Assembly (NCBI RefSeq): GCF_012034175.1
Contig: NZ_JAATEJ010000003.1
Span: forward strand, 310,001-374,000
Source of the DNA: Actinacidiphila epipremni
GTDB lineage: Bacteria; Actinomycetota; Actinomycetes; Streptomycetales; Streptomycetaceae
Direction of reading: 5' to 3'
DNA length: 64,000 bases
This document shows, piece by piece, positions 24,506 through 33,186 of this stretch; positions within the stretch are counted from its first letter, which is position 1; the number at the start of each line of letters is the position of its first letter. Below the pieces are notes generated by a model. The model had not been told where the DNA came from. It saw only the letters and a list, made by a program, of their open reading frames with translations, and did no database searches. Both the position numbers and the translations under genes were made by a program.

Positions 24506-24624
24506 GGGACCCCTCGACGGATCGGTGCGCGGTCGTGGTGGTTGGCGCCTAAGTTACGCTGCGCGCGGGCGCCCACGCAGTGCTTTCGAGTGACGATGGT
24601 AGGCCCGGCTTGACGACCCAACGT

Positions 24625-25422
24625 ATGGGCGGTGTCCAGGTGCGCGCAACGCTTGTTCAGATCGACGTCGACCCGGCCGAGACGCCCGCGGAGCGCCGCG
24701 GGCGGGTGGCCGCGCTGGTACGTGCCCAGGCGGGGGCGGATCTTGTCGTCCTGCCCGAATTGTGGCCCGTCGGAGCGTTCGCCTCCGGCGAGTTCGCGGC
24801 GGAGGCGGAGCCGGTGGAGGGCGGGCCCACCGCGGAGGCGATGTCCGCGGCGGCGCGGGACGCCGGGGTGTGGCTGCACGCCGGGTCCGTCGTTGAACGC
24901 GATCCCGCGGGGGCGCTGTACAACACGTCGCTGCTCTTCGCGCCGGACGGGGAGCTCGCGGCGGTCTACCGCAAGATTCACCGGTTCGGGTTCGACAGCG
25001 GGGAGGCGGTGCTGATGTCGGGCGGGGACCGGGTCGTGACGGCCCGGCTGCCGTTCGGCGTCGCCGGGCTCGCCACGTGCTACGACCTGCGGTTCCCGGA
25101 GCAGTTCCGGTTGCTGGTGGAGGGCGGCGCGGAGCTGCTGGTGCTGTGCGCGGGGTGGCCCGCGCGGCGGCTCGCGCACTGGCAGGTGCTGGTGCGCGCG
25201 CGAGCGATCGAGTCGCAAGCGTATGTGCTGGCCTGCGGGACTGCCGGCACGCATGCCGGGGTCGAGCAGGCCGGGCACAGTGTGGTCGTGGACCCGTGGG
25301 GTGAGGTGCTCTGCGAGGCTGGGGCGGGGGAGCAGGTGCTGAGCTGCGAGCTTGACGTTGGCCTTGTCGGCCGGACCCGTGCGCAATTTCCCGTCTTGCG
25401 TGATCGTGTCCTCCGAGGGTGA
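24625..25422 (+). CDS. Carbon-nitrogen hydrolase (nitrilase superfamily)
   Basis: A 265-residue amidase-type enzyme of the cytoplasm. The catalytic triad is visible: Glu45 (VLPELW), Lys117 (YRKIHRFG) and Cys152 (ATCYDLRFPE). Family members hydrolyse deaminated glutathione, omega-amides or carbamoyl compounds; the YDLRFPE motif points to the Nit/YafV-like branch. The ATG at 24625 is used, but GTG 24640 (VRATLVQIDVD) is equally plausible, as neither has a strong ribosome site. It is divergent from the MDMPI-type gene across a 119-base region. Confidence 0.88.
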   Translation: MGGVQVRATLVQIDVDPAETPAERRGRVAALVRAQAGADLVVLPELWPVGAFASGEFAAEAEPVEGGPTAEAMSAAARDAGVWLHAGSVVERDPAGALYNTSLLFAPDGELAAVYRKIHRFGFDSGEAVLMSGGDRVVTARLPFGVAGLATCYDLRFPEQFRLLVEGGAELLVLCAGWPARRLAHWQVLVRARAIESQAYVLACGTAGTHAGVEQAGHSVVVDPWGEVLCEAGAGEQVLSCELDVGLVGRTRAQFPVLRDRVLRG

Positions 25423-25521
25423 GCCCTCCGCCCTGCCGGGCGGGGGTCGTGTCGGGACCTTCCGCCGGTCGGTGGCTGGTCGCTCCGTTCTCCCCCGGAG
25501 CTTCGCCCGGGGGTACCCCCA

Positions 25522-25587
25522 CGCGCCCCTGGTTTGCTGGCCTCGCGCGTGAGTGCGGCCTCGGACCGCGCCCCTGGTTTGCTGGCC
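25522..25587. repeat. 21-bp direct repeat pair
   Basis: The 21 bases beginning CGCGCCCCTGGTTTGCTGG occur at 25522-25542 and again, unchanged, at 25567-25587, a 45-base period. They lie between the stop of the amidase gene and the stop of the minus-strand LURP-type gene. They hold no start sites or stems that I can recognise. Confidence 0.8.
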
Positions 25588-25593
25588 GGCGGG

Positions 25594-26085
25594 CTAGTCG
25601 GTGGCGTCCTTGTCGGTGAGGCGGTCTACGCAGATGGCGATGGCGATGAGCATGGCGGGGTCCGCGTCCGGGTGGTCGAGGGAGATGGCGTAGGAGTCGC
25701 GGAGGGAGAACCAGCGGCGGGAGATGCGGGCGAGGCGGTCGCCGGCGTAGTCGATGTCGTACTCCTTGCCGATGAGGTCGCCGCGGATTTCGAGCTCCTC
25801 GCCGGAGGCGAGTTCCGCGCGGAAGACGTCGTGGACGAAGGCCAGGCGTTTGCGGCGGACGGTGACGAGGACGGCGCCGCCGCGTTCGACGGTCATGGCG
25901 TCACGCAGGGTGAGCAGCTTCTTGTGGATGACGGCGAGCACCTCGCCGTCCGGGGCCTGGAGCTCCAGGGTCTCGCGGACCCGCAGCACCTTGCCGTCGA
26001 CGTAGAAGGCCCGGCGGCCCTCCTCGTCCTCGATCCAGTAGTCGTCGCCGATGGCGAGCATCTTCTCCCGCACCACGTATTTCAT
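25594..26085 (-). CDS. LURP-one-related/scramblase-like family protein
   Basis: A 163-residue protein without signal or membrane segment. The sequence MKYVVREKMLAIGDDYWIEDEEGRRAFYVDGKVLRVRETLELQ is characteristic of LURP-one-related (Tubby/scramblase-like beta-barrel) proteins. Repeated short beta segments separated by turns fill the rest, ending with an acidic helix (DADPAMLIAIAICVDRL) that would thread the barrel. ATG 26085 is chosen because this motif starts there; a longer reading is Arg/Ser-rich and overlaps the NHL gene. Function in bacteria is poorly known; membrane-lipid or phosphoinositide-like binding is sometimes suggested. Confidence 0.8.
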   Translation of the reverse strand: MKYVVREKMLAIGDDYWIEDEEGRRAFYVDGKVLRVRETLELQAPDGEVLAVIHKKLLTLRDAMTVERGGAVLVTVRRKRLAFVHDVFRAELASGEELEIRGDLIGKEYDIDYAGDRLARISRRWFSLRDSYAISLDHPDADPAMLIAIAICVDRLTDKDATD

Positions 26086-26125
26086 GACGGAATGCCTACC
26101 CCGCCCGATGCTGTTGGATGGGGAC

Positions 26126-27955
26126 ATGACTGCACGTGCACGCGTCCGGGCGCCCGAGCTGATCGGCAAGGGCGGCTGGCTGAACACCGGTGGGGCGGCC
26201 CCCACCCTCGCCGACCTCCGCGGATCCATCGTCATCCTGGACTTCTGGACCTTCTGCTGTGTCAACTGCCTGCACGTCCTGGACGAGCTGCGCGAGCTGG
26301 AGCGGCGGCACCGGGACACCGTGGTGATCGTCGGCGTGCACTCGCCGAAGTTCGTGCACGAGGCCGAGCACCGGGCGGTCGTGGACGCCGTCGAGCGCTA
26401 CGACGTGGAGCACCCGGTGCTGGACGACCCGGAGCTGGCGACCTGGCGGCAGTACGCGGTACGGGCGTGGCCGACGCTCGTGGTGATCGACCCCGAGGGC
26501 TACGTCGTGGCGCAGCACGCCGGCGAGGGGCATGCGCACGCGCTGGAGCGGCTGGTGAGCGAGCTGGAGGCCGAGCACGCCGCCAAGGGGACCCTGCGGC
26601 GGGGTGACGGCCCCTACGTGCCGCCGGAGCCCGTTGCGACGGACCTGCGCTTCCCCGGCAAGGTCATCGCGCTGCCCGGCTCCGGGCACTACCTGGTCTC
26701 GGACTCCACCCGGCACGCCCTGGTGGAGCTGGCCGCGGACGGCGAGAGCGTGGTGCGCCGGATCGGCACCGGCGAGCGCGGCCTGGTCGACGGGGACGCC
26801 GGGACCGCGCAGTTCAGCGAGCCGCAGGGGCTGGCGATGCTGCCGGACGGCAGTGTCGTGGTCGCCGACACCGTCAACCACGCGCTGCGCCGGCTGGACC
26901 TGGACAGCGGCCGGGTCACGACGGTCGCCGGCACCGGGCGGCAGTGGTGGCAGGGCGCGCCGACCGCGGGCGGGGCGCTGGACGTGGACCTGTCCTCACC
27001 GTGGGACGTCGCCTGGTTCGAGGGCAAGGTGTGGATCGCCATGGCGGGCGTCCACCAGCTGTGGACGTACGACCCCGAGGCGGGCCGGGTCGAGGTCGCT
27101 GCGGGCACCACCAACGAGGGCCTGGTCGACGGTCCCGCCGCTGACGCCTGGTTCGCCCAGCCCTCGGGCCTGACGGTCAGCGGCGGCCGGCTGTGGATCG
27201 CGGACTCCGAGACCTCGGCCCTGCGCTGGGCCGAACGGTCCAACGGCGCCGGCTACGTCATCCGTACGGCCGTGGGCACCGGCCTGTTCGACTTCGGGCA
27301 CCGCGACGGCCCCGCCGGGCAGGCGCTGCTCCAGCACCCGCTCGGGGTCACGGGCCTGCCGGACGGCTCGGTCGCGGTGAGCGACACGTACAACAACGCC
27401 CTGCGCCGCTACGACCCGGTGACGGGCGAGGTCAGCACGCTCGCGACGGACCTGCGGGAGCCCTCGGACGCGGCGGTGGTGGCGGGCGACATCGTGGTCG
27501 TGGAGTCCGCCGCGCACAAGCTCACCCGGATGCACCTGCCGGAGGAGGCCGTACGGGTCGAGGCCGTCGCCCACCGCACGCAGCGGGCCGCGACGGACGT
27601 GGCGCCCGGGGCCTTCCGGCTGGACGTCGTCTTCTCCGCGCCGGCCGGGCAGAAGCTCGACGACCGCTACGGGCCCTCGACGCGGCTGCTGGTCAGCGCG
27701 ACCCCGCCGGAGCTGCTCACGCAGGGCGCGGGCAAGGGCACGGACCTCTTCCGTGACCTGGTGCTGGACCCCTCCGTGCCGGAGGGGGTGCTGCACGTGT
27801 CGGCGATGGCCGCCTCCTGCGACGACGACCCGGGCAATGAGTACCCGGCCTGCCATGTGCACCAGCAGGACTGGGGTGTGCCGGTGCGGCTGGCCGACAC
27901 CGGCGACACACGGTTGGCGCTGGTCCTCGCCGGGATGGACGCGGGCCCTCAGTAG
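26126..27955 (+). CDS. Thioredoxin-like/NHL-repeat protein (NHLRC2-like)
   Basis: A 609-residue protein with a TlpA/thioredoxin-like N-domain (about 10-160) and an NHL-type six-bladed beta-propeller (about 175-500). The redox site is CVNC (45-48, in FWTFCCVNC). Propeller blades show repeating DGSVVVADTVNHALRRLD-type and DGSVAVSDTYNNALRRYD-type units. A C-terminal beta domain (about 510-609) completes the NHLRC2 architecture. No signal peptide is seen, so it acts in the cytoplasm. The ATG at 26126 has only a TTGGAT box 6 bases upstream, possibly leaderless. Its last 7 bases overlap the 3' end of the opposite DUF6458 gene. Confidence 0.9.
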   Translation: MTARARVRAPELIGKGGWLNTGGAAPTLADLRGSIVILDFWTFCCVNCLHVLDELRELERRHRDTVVIVGVHSPKFVHEAEHRAVVDAVERYDVEHPVLDDPELATWRQYAVRAWPTLVVIDPEGYVVAQHAGEGHAHALERLVSELEAEHAAKGTLRRGDGPYVPPEPVATDLRFPGKVIALPGSGHYLVSDSTRHALVELAADGESVVRRIGTGERGLVDGDAGTAQFSEPQGLAMLPDGSVVVADTVNHALRRLDLDSGRVTTVAGTGRQWWQGAPTAGGALDVDLSSPWDVAWFEGKVWIAMAGVHQLWTYDPEAGRVEVAAGTTNEGLVDGPAADAWFAQPSGLTVSGGRLWIADSETSALRWAERSNGAGYVIRTAVGTGLFDFGHRDGPAGQALLQHPLGVTGLPDGSVAVSDTYNNALRRYDPVTGEVSTLATDLREPSDAAVVAGDIVVVESAAHKLTRMHLPEEAVRVEAVAHRTQRAATDVAPGAFRLDVVFSAPAGQKLDDRYGPSTRLLVSATPPELLTQGAGKGTDLFRDLVLDPSVPEGVLHVSAMAASCDDDPGNEYPACHVHQQDWGVPVRLADTGDTRLALVLAGMDAGPQ

Positions 27956-28185
27956 CGCGGGCCCGGGTAGTAGCGCTCCTCGACCACGGGCGGCACGTCG
28001 CCGTCCGCCGTCGGGGGGATCCGGCGGCGCTTGAAGATGCTCACGTACGCGGCGAGGCCGACGATGCCCACGGCCATCATGATCAGGCCCACCACGTCCG
28101 TGTTGACGCCCTTGGCGTGCCAGTCGGTCGCGAACGTGAGGATCCCGCCCGCCGCGATCAGGATGATGCAGCCTCCGATACCCAC
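27949..28185 (-). CDS. DUF6458 family small membrane protein
   Basis: A 78-residue protein beginning VGIGGCIILIAAGGILTFATDWHAKGVNTDVVGLIMMAVGIVGLAAYVSIF. Two TM helices (about 3-20 and 29-48) flank a short outer loop, and the charged tail (RRRIPPTADGDVPPVVEERYYPGPRY) is cytoplasmic. This is the DUF6458 pattern. The GTG at 28185 has a perfect AGGAGG site about 8 bases before it. Function unknown; it is common in actinobacteria. Confidence 0.88.
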   Translation of the reverse strand: MGIGGCIILIAAGGILTFATDWHAKGVNTDVVGLIMMAVGIVGLAAYVSIFKRRRIPPTADGDVPPVVEERYYPGPRY

Positions 28186-28292
28186 GGTGTCCGCCTCCTG
28201 CGGTGGAGTTCGTCTGAGTTCCTGGTGAATCGCCTTCCCGGGCAAGGGGGTTGCATGCCCTCGTCGGACAACTGCTCGAAGCGCGGGCGGTG

Positions 28293-29588
28293 TCAGGCGC
28301 GCAGGAACGCCGTGAGCGCCGAGGCCAGATACGCCGGGTCGTCGGCGCCGCACAGCTCGCGCGCGGAGTGCATGGAGAGCATCGGCACCCCGACGTCCAC
28401 CGTCGAGATGCCGTGCCGGGCCGCGGTGATGGGGCCGATCGTCGTCCCGCAGGGCATCGCGTTGCTGGACACGAAGTGCTGGAAGGGCACGCCCGCCTCC
28501 TCGCACGCGGCGGCGAACAGGGCGCGGCCCGGGCCGTCGGTGGCGTAGCGCTGGTTGACGTTGGTCTTCAGGATCGGGCCGCCGTTGGCGCGCGGGTGGT
28601 GCGTCGGGTCGTGCCGCTCGGCGTAGTTGGGGTGCACCGCGTGGCCCACGTCGGAGGACACGCACACCGTGCCGGCCAGCGCCCGCAGCCGGTCCTCGTA
28701 GCCGCCGCCGCGGGCGTGCACCGAGCGCTCCAGCACATTGCCCAGCAGGGGGCCCTGCGCGCCGGTGTCGGACTCGCTGCCGTTCTCCTCGTGGTCGAAG
28801 GCGGCGAGCACCGGGATGCAGCTCGCGTCGCCGGCCTGCGCGGCGGCCAGCAGCGCGGCGGTGCAGGCGTGCACGGACAGCAGGTTGTCCAGCCGGGGGG
28901 AGGCGAGCAGTTCGCGGTCGCGGCCGAGGAAGGCGGGCGGCTGCACGTCGTGCGTCATCAGGTCCCAGCCGATGACGTCCTCGGCGTCCACGCCCGCCTC
29001 GCCGGCGACGAAGCGGATGAGGTCGCCGTCGTGCGCCTCGCCGAGGCCCCACAGCGGCTGGAGGTGGCGCTGCTTGTCGAGGTTGAGCCCGTTGTCGTTG
29101 ACGCCGCGGTCCAGGTGGATGGCCAGCTGGGCGACCCGCAGCAGCGGCCGGTCGACGTTCACCAGCACCGAGGAGCCGTCGCGCAGCGACAGCCGCCCGG
29201 CCAGGCCGAGATCCCGGTCCAGCCAGCTGTTGAGCAGCGGCCCGCCGTAGATCTCCACGGCGACCTGCCGCCAGCCCGCCGCGCCCATGTCCGGCCGCGG
29301 CTTGACCCGCAGGTTCGGCGAGTCGGTGTGCGCGCCGACCACCCGGTACGGCGTCTCCGGCCGCGCGCCCTGCGGCACGTACCACGCGACGATCGCCCCG
29401 CCGCGGACGACGAACTTGCCCCCGGCCTCGCCGTCCCACGCGTCCGTCTCGGCCACCCGCCGGAAGCCGGCCTTCTCCAGCCGGCCCGCCACCGCGGCGA
29501 CGGCGTGGTAGGGGGAGGGGGCCACCTGCACGAAGGCGGCGAGGTCTTCGGTGTGGCTGCGGTCGAATACACGCGTCGAGGGACTCAT
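28293..29588 (-). CDS. M18 family aminopeptidase
   Basis: A 431-residue zinc aminopeptidase that removes N-terminal (usually acidic) residues from peptides in the cytoplasm. Metal and catalytic motifs are GAHTDSPNL (85-93; His87, Asp89 acts with it), DHEENGSESDTGAQG, SSDVGHAVHPNY and SMHSARELCG, all intact. Two starts compete: ATG 29588 lies 7 bases after a TATGCT -10 box (leaderless), whereas ATG 29600 has GGAGGGG 6 bases upstream. I prefer 29588 because the conserved N-terminus (FDRSHTEDLAAFVQVAPSPYHAV) starts close to it and the leaderless pattern recurs in this window. Confidence 0.93.
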   Translation of the reverse strand: MSPSTRVFDRSHTEDLAAFVQVAPSPYHAVAAVAGRLEKAGFRRVAETDAWDGEAGGKFVVRGGAIVAWYVPQGARPETPYRVVGAHTDSPNLRVKPRPDMGAAGWRQVAVEIYGGPLLNSWLDRDLGLAGRLSLRDGSSVLVNVDRPLLRVAQLAIHLDRGVNDNGLNLDKQRHLQPLWGLGEAHDGDLIRFVAGEAGVDAEDVIGWDLMTHDVQPPAFLGRDRELLASPRLDNLLSVHACTAALLAAAQAGDASCIPVLAAFDHEENGSESDTGAQGPLLGNVLERSVHARGGGYEDRLRALAGTVCVSSDVGHAVHPNYAERHDPTHHPRANGGPILKTNVNQRYATDGPGRALFAAACEEAGVPFQHFVSSNAMPCGTTIGPITAARHGISTVDVGVPMLSMHSARELCGADDPAYLASALTAFLRA

Positions 29589-29595
29589 ACCGGCC

Positions 29596-29601
29596 AGCAT
29601 A
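29596..29601 (-). promoter_or_regulatory. -10 element of the M18 aminopeptidase gene
   Basis: TATGCT on the minus strand ends 7 bases before the ATG at 29588. It includes the ATG at 29600, so use of one start would exclude the other. Confidence 0.45.
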
Positions 29602-29685
29602 GAAAACCCCTCCGACACCCCCCGCCCCCCGCCGGACCCGCCCTTCCGCCCCGCCCACGCCCCTGCGGCCCCCGCCGCGAGGGGG

Positions 29686-30297
29686 TCACATCCGGTCGAT
29701 CTCCGTGAGGTCCACGCTGATCGGGTACGGCACGTCGACCTTGAGCTGGTCGCGGTGGACGCCGGTGGGCACGTACTTCTTGGTTGTCGGTTCGAGCTCG
29801 AAGGTGTAAACGACCACCTGGTCGTGGGGCCCGGACATCTCGACCCGCCAAAAGTGCGGAATGCCTGCCTCGGCGTACTTGTGCGGCTTGTAGTCGCGAT
29901 CCCTGGACTCGGAGTCCGGAGAGACCACCTCTACTGCAAGGTGGACGTCGGCGGCGTCGTACCGCGTCCGCCGGCGGTCTGTGACCGCCACAGCCGACAG
30001 GACGATGAGGTCCGGCTCCGGGACGTTGCGCCTGTCGAGCACGACGGCCATCTCGCGGCGGACTCGGAAGCCCTCCGGAACGGACGCCTGCATGGATCGT
30101 TCCAGCACGAACATGGTCATCGTGTGGAAATCGCGCTGCGGACTCACGAAGACGAGACTCCCGTCGATCAGCTCGGTATGCGGCGGGAGATCGAGCCGGA
30201 AGAAGTCGTCAACGGTGTAGCCGTTCTCCGGCGGTACAGGCCACGGCGAACCGTCCGGCTGTGCGGGCGCCATATGAGGCGGGGCCTCGGCGGTCAT
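29686..30297 (-). CDS. Uma2 family endonuclease-like protein (DUF820)
   Basis: A 203-residue protein of the Uma2/DUF820 group, which has a PD-(D/E)XK nuclease-like fold. The probable metal/catalytic set is Asp96 (PEPDLIVLS), Glu123 (VEVVSPDSESRD) and Lys137 (DYKPHKYAEAGIPHFW). The N-terminal MAPAQPDGSPWPVPPENGYTVDDFF is typical of Streptomyces members, which are abundant and not linked to a known restriction system. The ATG 30297 is decided by GGGAGG at 30301-30306 on the minus strand. It stands between the aminopeptidase and acyl-CoA dehydrogenase genes, separated from the latter by a hairpin. Confidence 0.88.
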   Translation of the reverse strand: MTAEAPPHMAPAQPDGSPWPVPPENGYTVDDFFRLDLPPHTELIDGSLVFVSPQRDFHTMTMFVLERSMQASVPEGFRVRREMAVVLDRRNVPEPDLIVLSAVAVTDRRRTRYDAADVHLAVEVVSPDSESRDRDYKPHKYAEAGIPHFWRVEMSGPHDQVVVYTFELEPTTKKYVPTGVHRDQLKVDVPYPISVDLTEIDRM

Positions 30298-30349
30298 GGT
30301 TCCTCCCATGGGTGGGATTCTTGCCGTCACGATCAGCGTACCCACAACC

Positions 30350-30391
30350 AAACGCCCCGCTCTCACCCGAAAGGGTGAAGGCGGGACGTTT
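30350..30391 (-). terminator. Rho-independent terminator of the acyl-CoA dehydrogenase gene
   Basis: AAACG-CCCGC-TCACCC pairs with GGGTGA-GCGGG-CGTTT around a GAAA tetraloop, with two small internal loops. It begins 51 bases after the stop of the minus-strand dehydrogenase gene. A weak T-rich stretch follows in that direction. Confidence 0.8.
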
Positions 30392-30441
30392 CGGCAGGTC
30401 AGGGCGCTACAAGCGGAGGGCGGTCCTCCGTAGGAGCGGGG

Positions 30442-32268
30442 TCAGAACGCGTCCTCCGGGAGGTCCATCACGTCGAGGTCGACGGACTCGGCGATCGCGC
30501 GTTGCGCGGACACCGCCGGGAGGACGGTCGTGGCGAAGAACTTCGCCGCGGCGATCTTGCCCCGGTAGAAGGCCGTGTCCTTCGGGGACGCCGAGGGCAG
30601 CTTGTCCAAGGCGACGCCCGCGCCCTTGAGGAGCAGGTAGGCCACGACCACGTCGCCGGAGGCGAGCAGCAGCCGCGTCGTGTTGAGGCCCACCTTGTAG
30701 ATCGAGCGGACGTCCTCCTGCGTCGCGGAAAGATCCGTGAGCATCGTGCCGACGATGCCCTCCAGGTCGGCCGCCGCCTTGGCCAGCTGCTCGCGCGCCT
30801 CGGCCAGCTCCTCGCCGCCGGCCGCCTCGGCCAGGAACTTCCTGATCTCCTCGCTCAGCGAGGTCAGCGCCTGGCCCTGGTCACGGACGATCTTGCGGAA
30901 GAAGTAGTCCTGGCCCTGGATCGCGGTCGTGCCCTCGTACAGCGTGTCGATCTTGGCGTCCCGGATGTACTGCTCGACCGGGTACTCCTGGAGGTAGCCG
31001 GAGCCGCCGAAGGTCTGCAGGGACTGGGCCAGCTGCTCGTAGGACTTCTCCGAGCCGTAGCCCTTGACGATGGGCAGCAGCAGGTCGTTGAGGCCGTTGA
31101 GCCGCGTGGTGTCCTCGCCGGCCGCCTCGGCGACCTGGATCGCGTCCTGGACGGAGGCGGTGTAGAGGACCAGCGCGCGCATGCCCTCCGCGTACGCCTT
31201 CTGCGTCATGAGGGAGCGGCGCACGTCGGGGTGGTGGGTGATGGTGACCTTGGGCGCGGCCTTGTCGGTGAACTGCGCGAGGTCCGGGCCCTGGACGCGC
31301 TCCTTGGCGTACTCCAGCGCGTTGAGGTAGCCGGTGGACAGCGTCGCGATGGCCTTCGTGCCGACCATCATGCGGGCGAACTCGATGATCCGGAACATCT
31401 GCCGGATGCCGTCGTGCTTCTCGCCGATGAGCCAGCCCTTGGCGGGGTGCTTGTCGCCGAAGGTCATCTCGCACGTGTTGGACGCCTTCAGGCCCATCTT
31501 GTGCTCGACGTTGGTGGCGTAGACGCCGTTGCGCTCGCCGAGCTCGCCGGTCTCCCAGTCGAACTCGTACTTGGGCACCATGAACAGCGACAGGCCCTTG
31601 GTGCCGGGTCCGGCGCCCTCGGGGCGGGCCAGCACGTAGTGGATGATGTTCTCGGCCATGTCGTGCTCGCCCGAGGTGATGAAGCGCTTGACGCCCTCGA
31701 TGTGCCAGCTGCCGTCGTCCTGCCGGATCGCCTTGGTGCGGCCGGCGCCGACGTCGGAGCCGGCGTCCGGCTCGGTGAGCACCATCGTGGAGCCCCACTG
31801 CTTCTCGACCGCGAGCGCGGCGATCTTCTGCTGCTGCTCGGTGCCCTCGTCGTAGAGGATGCCGGCGAAGGCCGGGCCGGACGAATACATCCAGATCGCC
31901 GGGTTGGAGCCGAGGACCAGCTCCGCGTACGACCAGATCAGGGAGCGCGGGGCGGTGGTGCCGCCGATCTCCTCGGGCAGGCCCAGCCGCCAGTACTCGG
32001 CGTCCATGAAGGCCGCGTAGCTCTTCTTGAAGGTGTCGGGGATCGGCGCGGTGTTCGTCTCGGGGTCGAAAACCGGGGGGTTGCGGTCGGCGTCGGCGAA
32101 GGACTCCGCCAGCTCGTTCTCCGCCAGCCGGGCCAGCTCGGCCAGGATGTCGCGCGCCGTGTCGGCGTCCATGTCGGCGAACGGGCCCGTGCCGTACAGC
32201 TGGTCGCGGCCGAGCACCTCGAAGAGGTTGAACTCGATGTCGCGGAGGTTCGACTTGTAGTGGCCCAT
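30442..32268 (-). CDS. Acyl-CoA dehydrogenase (FadE-type, long form)
   Basis: A 608-residue FAD enzyme that introduces the alpha-beta double bond in acyl-CoA during beta-oxidation. The FAD/substrate segment [19 protein letters not shown], the flavin strand [14 protein letters not shown] and the second signature [45 protein letters not shown] are intact. The Glu of YEGT is the expected catalytic base. A ~120-residue helical C-terminal extension, typical of the longer bacterial forms, follows. The ATG at 32268 has ACGGAG upstream. A palindrome TACCCGTGAGTA about 54 bases upstream may be a fatty-acid regulator site. Confidence 0.93.
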   Translation of the reverse strand: MGHYKSNLRDIEFNLFEVLGRDQLYGTGPFADMDADTARDILAELARLAENELAESFADADRNPPVFDPETNTAPIPDTFKKSYAAFMDAEYWRLGLPEEIGGTTAPRSLIWSYAELVLGSNPAIWMYSSGPAFAGILYDEGTEQQQKIAALAVEKQWGSTMVLTEPDAGSDVGAGRTKAIRQDDGSWHIEGVKRFITSGEHDMAENIIHYVLARPEGAGPGTKGLSLFMVPKYEFDWETGELGERNGVYATNVEHKMGLKASNTCEMTFGDKHPAKGWLIGEKHDGIRQMFRIIEFARMMVGTKAIATLSTGYLNALEYAKERVQGPDLAQFTDKAAPKVTITHHPDVRRSLMTQKAYAEGMRALVLYTASVQDAIQVAEAAGEDTTRLNGLNDLLLPIVKGYGSEKSYEQLAQSLQTFGGSGYLQEYPVEQYIRDAKIDTLYEGTTAIQGQDYFFRKIVRDQGQALTSLSEEIRKFLAEAAGGEELAEAREQLAKAAADLEGIVGTMLTDLSATQEDVRSIYKVGLNTTRLLLASGDVVVAYLLLKGAGVALDKLPSASPKDTAFYRGKIAAAKFFATTVLPAVSAQRAIAESVDLDVMDLPEDAF

Positions 32269-32321
32269 GACGTCGGCTCCGTATCGCTGCTGCTTGTCAC
32301 ATCACGTCCCCCACATGATGC

Positions 32322-32333
32322 TACCCGTGAGTA
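32322..32333. promoter_or_regulatory. Candidate operator of the acyl-CoA dehydrogenase gene
   Basis: TACCCGTGAGTA is an inverted repeat with one asymmetric base pair per arm. It lies in a local AT-rich patch 54 bases upstream of the dehydrogenase start. TetR-type lipid regulators in actinobacteria use dyads of similar form. The rest of 32269-32491 holds only the SseB promoter. Confidence 0.4.
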
Positions 32334-32478
32334 ATAAGACGCAAGCCCCGGCCGGGGGATGTGACCGGATCGACCGCCGGCGGCCCGATGTGGCCGGATC
32401 CCGGCGGTCGCACCCCCTACCGGGCCGGCGGCCGGGCCTTCGCCCGCTGTTCCCGGCCGGTAGGAAGGGTCTCCCGGT

Positions 32479-32484
32479 TACGCT
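32479..32484 (+). promoter_or_regulatory. -10 element, leaderless start of the SseB-domain gene
   Basis: TACGCT lies 7 bases before the GTG at 32492 and no ribosome-binding site is present. Confidence 0.45.
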
Positions 32485-32491
32485 AGGGGCC

Positions 32492-33013
32492 GTGTACGGC
32501 TACGACCAGAGCGTGAATCCCGGCCCGGGACCGGGCCCTGGCGGCCTCGGCGGTCCCGGGCCCATGCCCGGCTACCCCGACGCGGGCGGCGCGCCCATGT
32601 CCGGCGGGTACGCCGACCCCGGCGCGGCGCCGATGTCCGGCTACCCCGAGCCCTCCCCGCCCTCCCTCGCCGACGCCGTACGCGCCTTCACCACCGGCTC
32701 GATGTCGGCGGAGGACTTCCAGGCGGTCTTCGCCACCTCCCGCGTCTACTGCCCGCGCGGCGAGAACCCGGGCTTCCTGGCGCTGCACGACACGCAGCAG
32801 CCGGTCATCCCGATGTTCAGCTCGCTCAAGGAGCTGCGGCGCTACGCGGGCAAGGAGTCCAAATACTTCGTGATCACCGGCGCCGAGGTGCTCGACCTGC
32901 TGCCGACCGGCTACGGCTTTGTCCTGGACATCGACGGCCAGCACCGGATGGTCTTCGACGCGAAGGCGGTCGAGCAGATGGTCGACTTCACGATGCGCCG
33001 GATGTACGGCTGA
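32492..33013 (+). CDS. SseB N-terminal domain protein
   Basis: A 173-residue protein. Residues 1-55 are a Gly/Pro/Tyr/Met-rich low-complexity leader (repeats of PGYPD and PMSGGYADPGAAPMSGYPEP). An SseB N-terminal-like domain (about 58-173) follows, with LADAVRAFTTGSMSAEDFQAVFATSRVYCPRG, IPMFSSLKELRRYAG and a hydrophobic ending AVEQMVDFTMRRMYG. The family also occurs with type VII secretion genes, but none is nearby. The GTG start at 32492 is favoured by the -10 box at leaderless distance. Function unknown. Confidence 0.8.
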   Translation: MYGYDQSVNPGPGPGPGGLGGPGPMPGYPDAGGAPMSGGYADPGAAPMSGYPEPSPPSLADAVRAFTTGSMSAEDFQAVFATSRVYCPRGENPGFLALHDTQQPVIPMFSSLKELRRYAGKESKYFVITGAEVLDLLPTGYGFVLDIDGQHRMVFDAKAVEQMVDFTMRRMYG

Positions 33014-33074
33014 GGGCGCGCGCCCCTGCGACCGGCGTACGGCTGAGGAGCCGCCGGGTCCTCCTGTGACACCA

Positions 33075-33114
33075 CCCTCACCGCCCCCGCAATGGTCTCA
33101 GCGGGCGGTGAGGG
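33075..33114 (+). terminator. Hairpin after the SseB-domain gene
   Basis: CCCTCACCGCCC (33075-33086) pairs perfectly over 12 bases with GGGCGGTGAGGG (33103-33114); the 16-base loop can pair further through CGC/GCG. It lies just upstream of the pirin promoter. Confidence 0.7.
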
Positions 33115-33126
33115 AATGGTCACGCG

Positions 33127-33155
33127 TTGCGAGATGTTCAGAGTTCAACTACATT
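33127..33155 (+). promoter_or_regulatory. Sigma-70-type promoter of the pirin gene
   Basis: TTGCGA (33127-33132) and TACATT (33150-33155) are separated by 17 bases. The predicted start near 33162 leaves a 25-base leader carrying GAGGAGG (33173-33179) 7 bases before the ATG. It is the most canonical promoter in the window. Confidence 0.7.
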
Positions 33156-33186
33156 GGAAGCGCAACGTCCACGAGGAGGTCCCCCC

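Noticed and set aside
29598-29600. ATG 29600 as start of the M18 gene despite a nearby GGAGGGG
   Set aside because: It lies inside a TATGCT -10 box positioned for a leaderless start at 29588, and the extra residues are not conserved in what I recall of the family. The choice is not certain.
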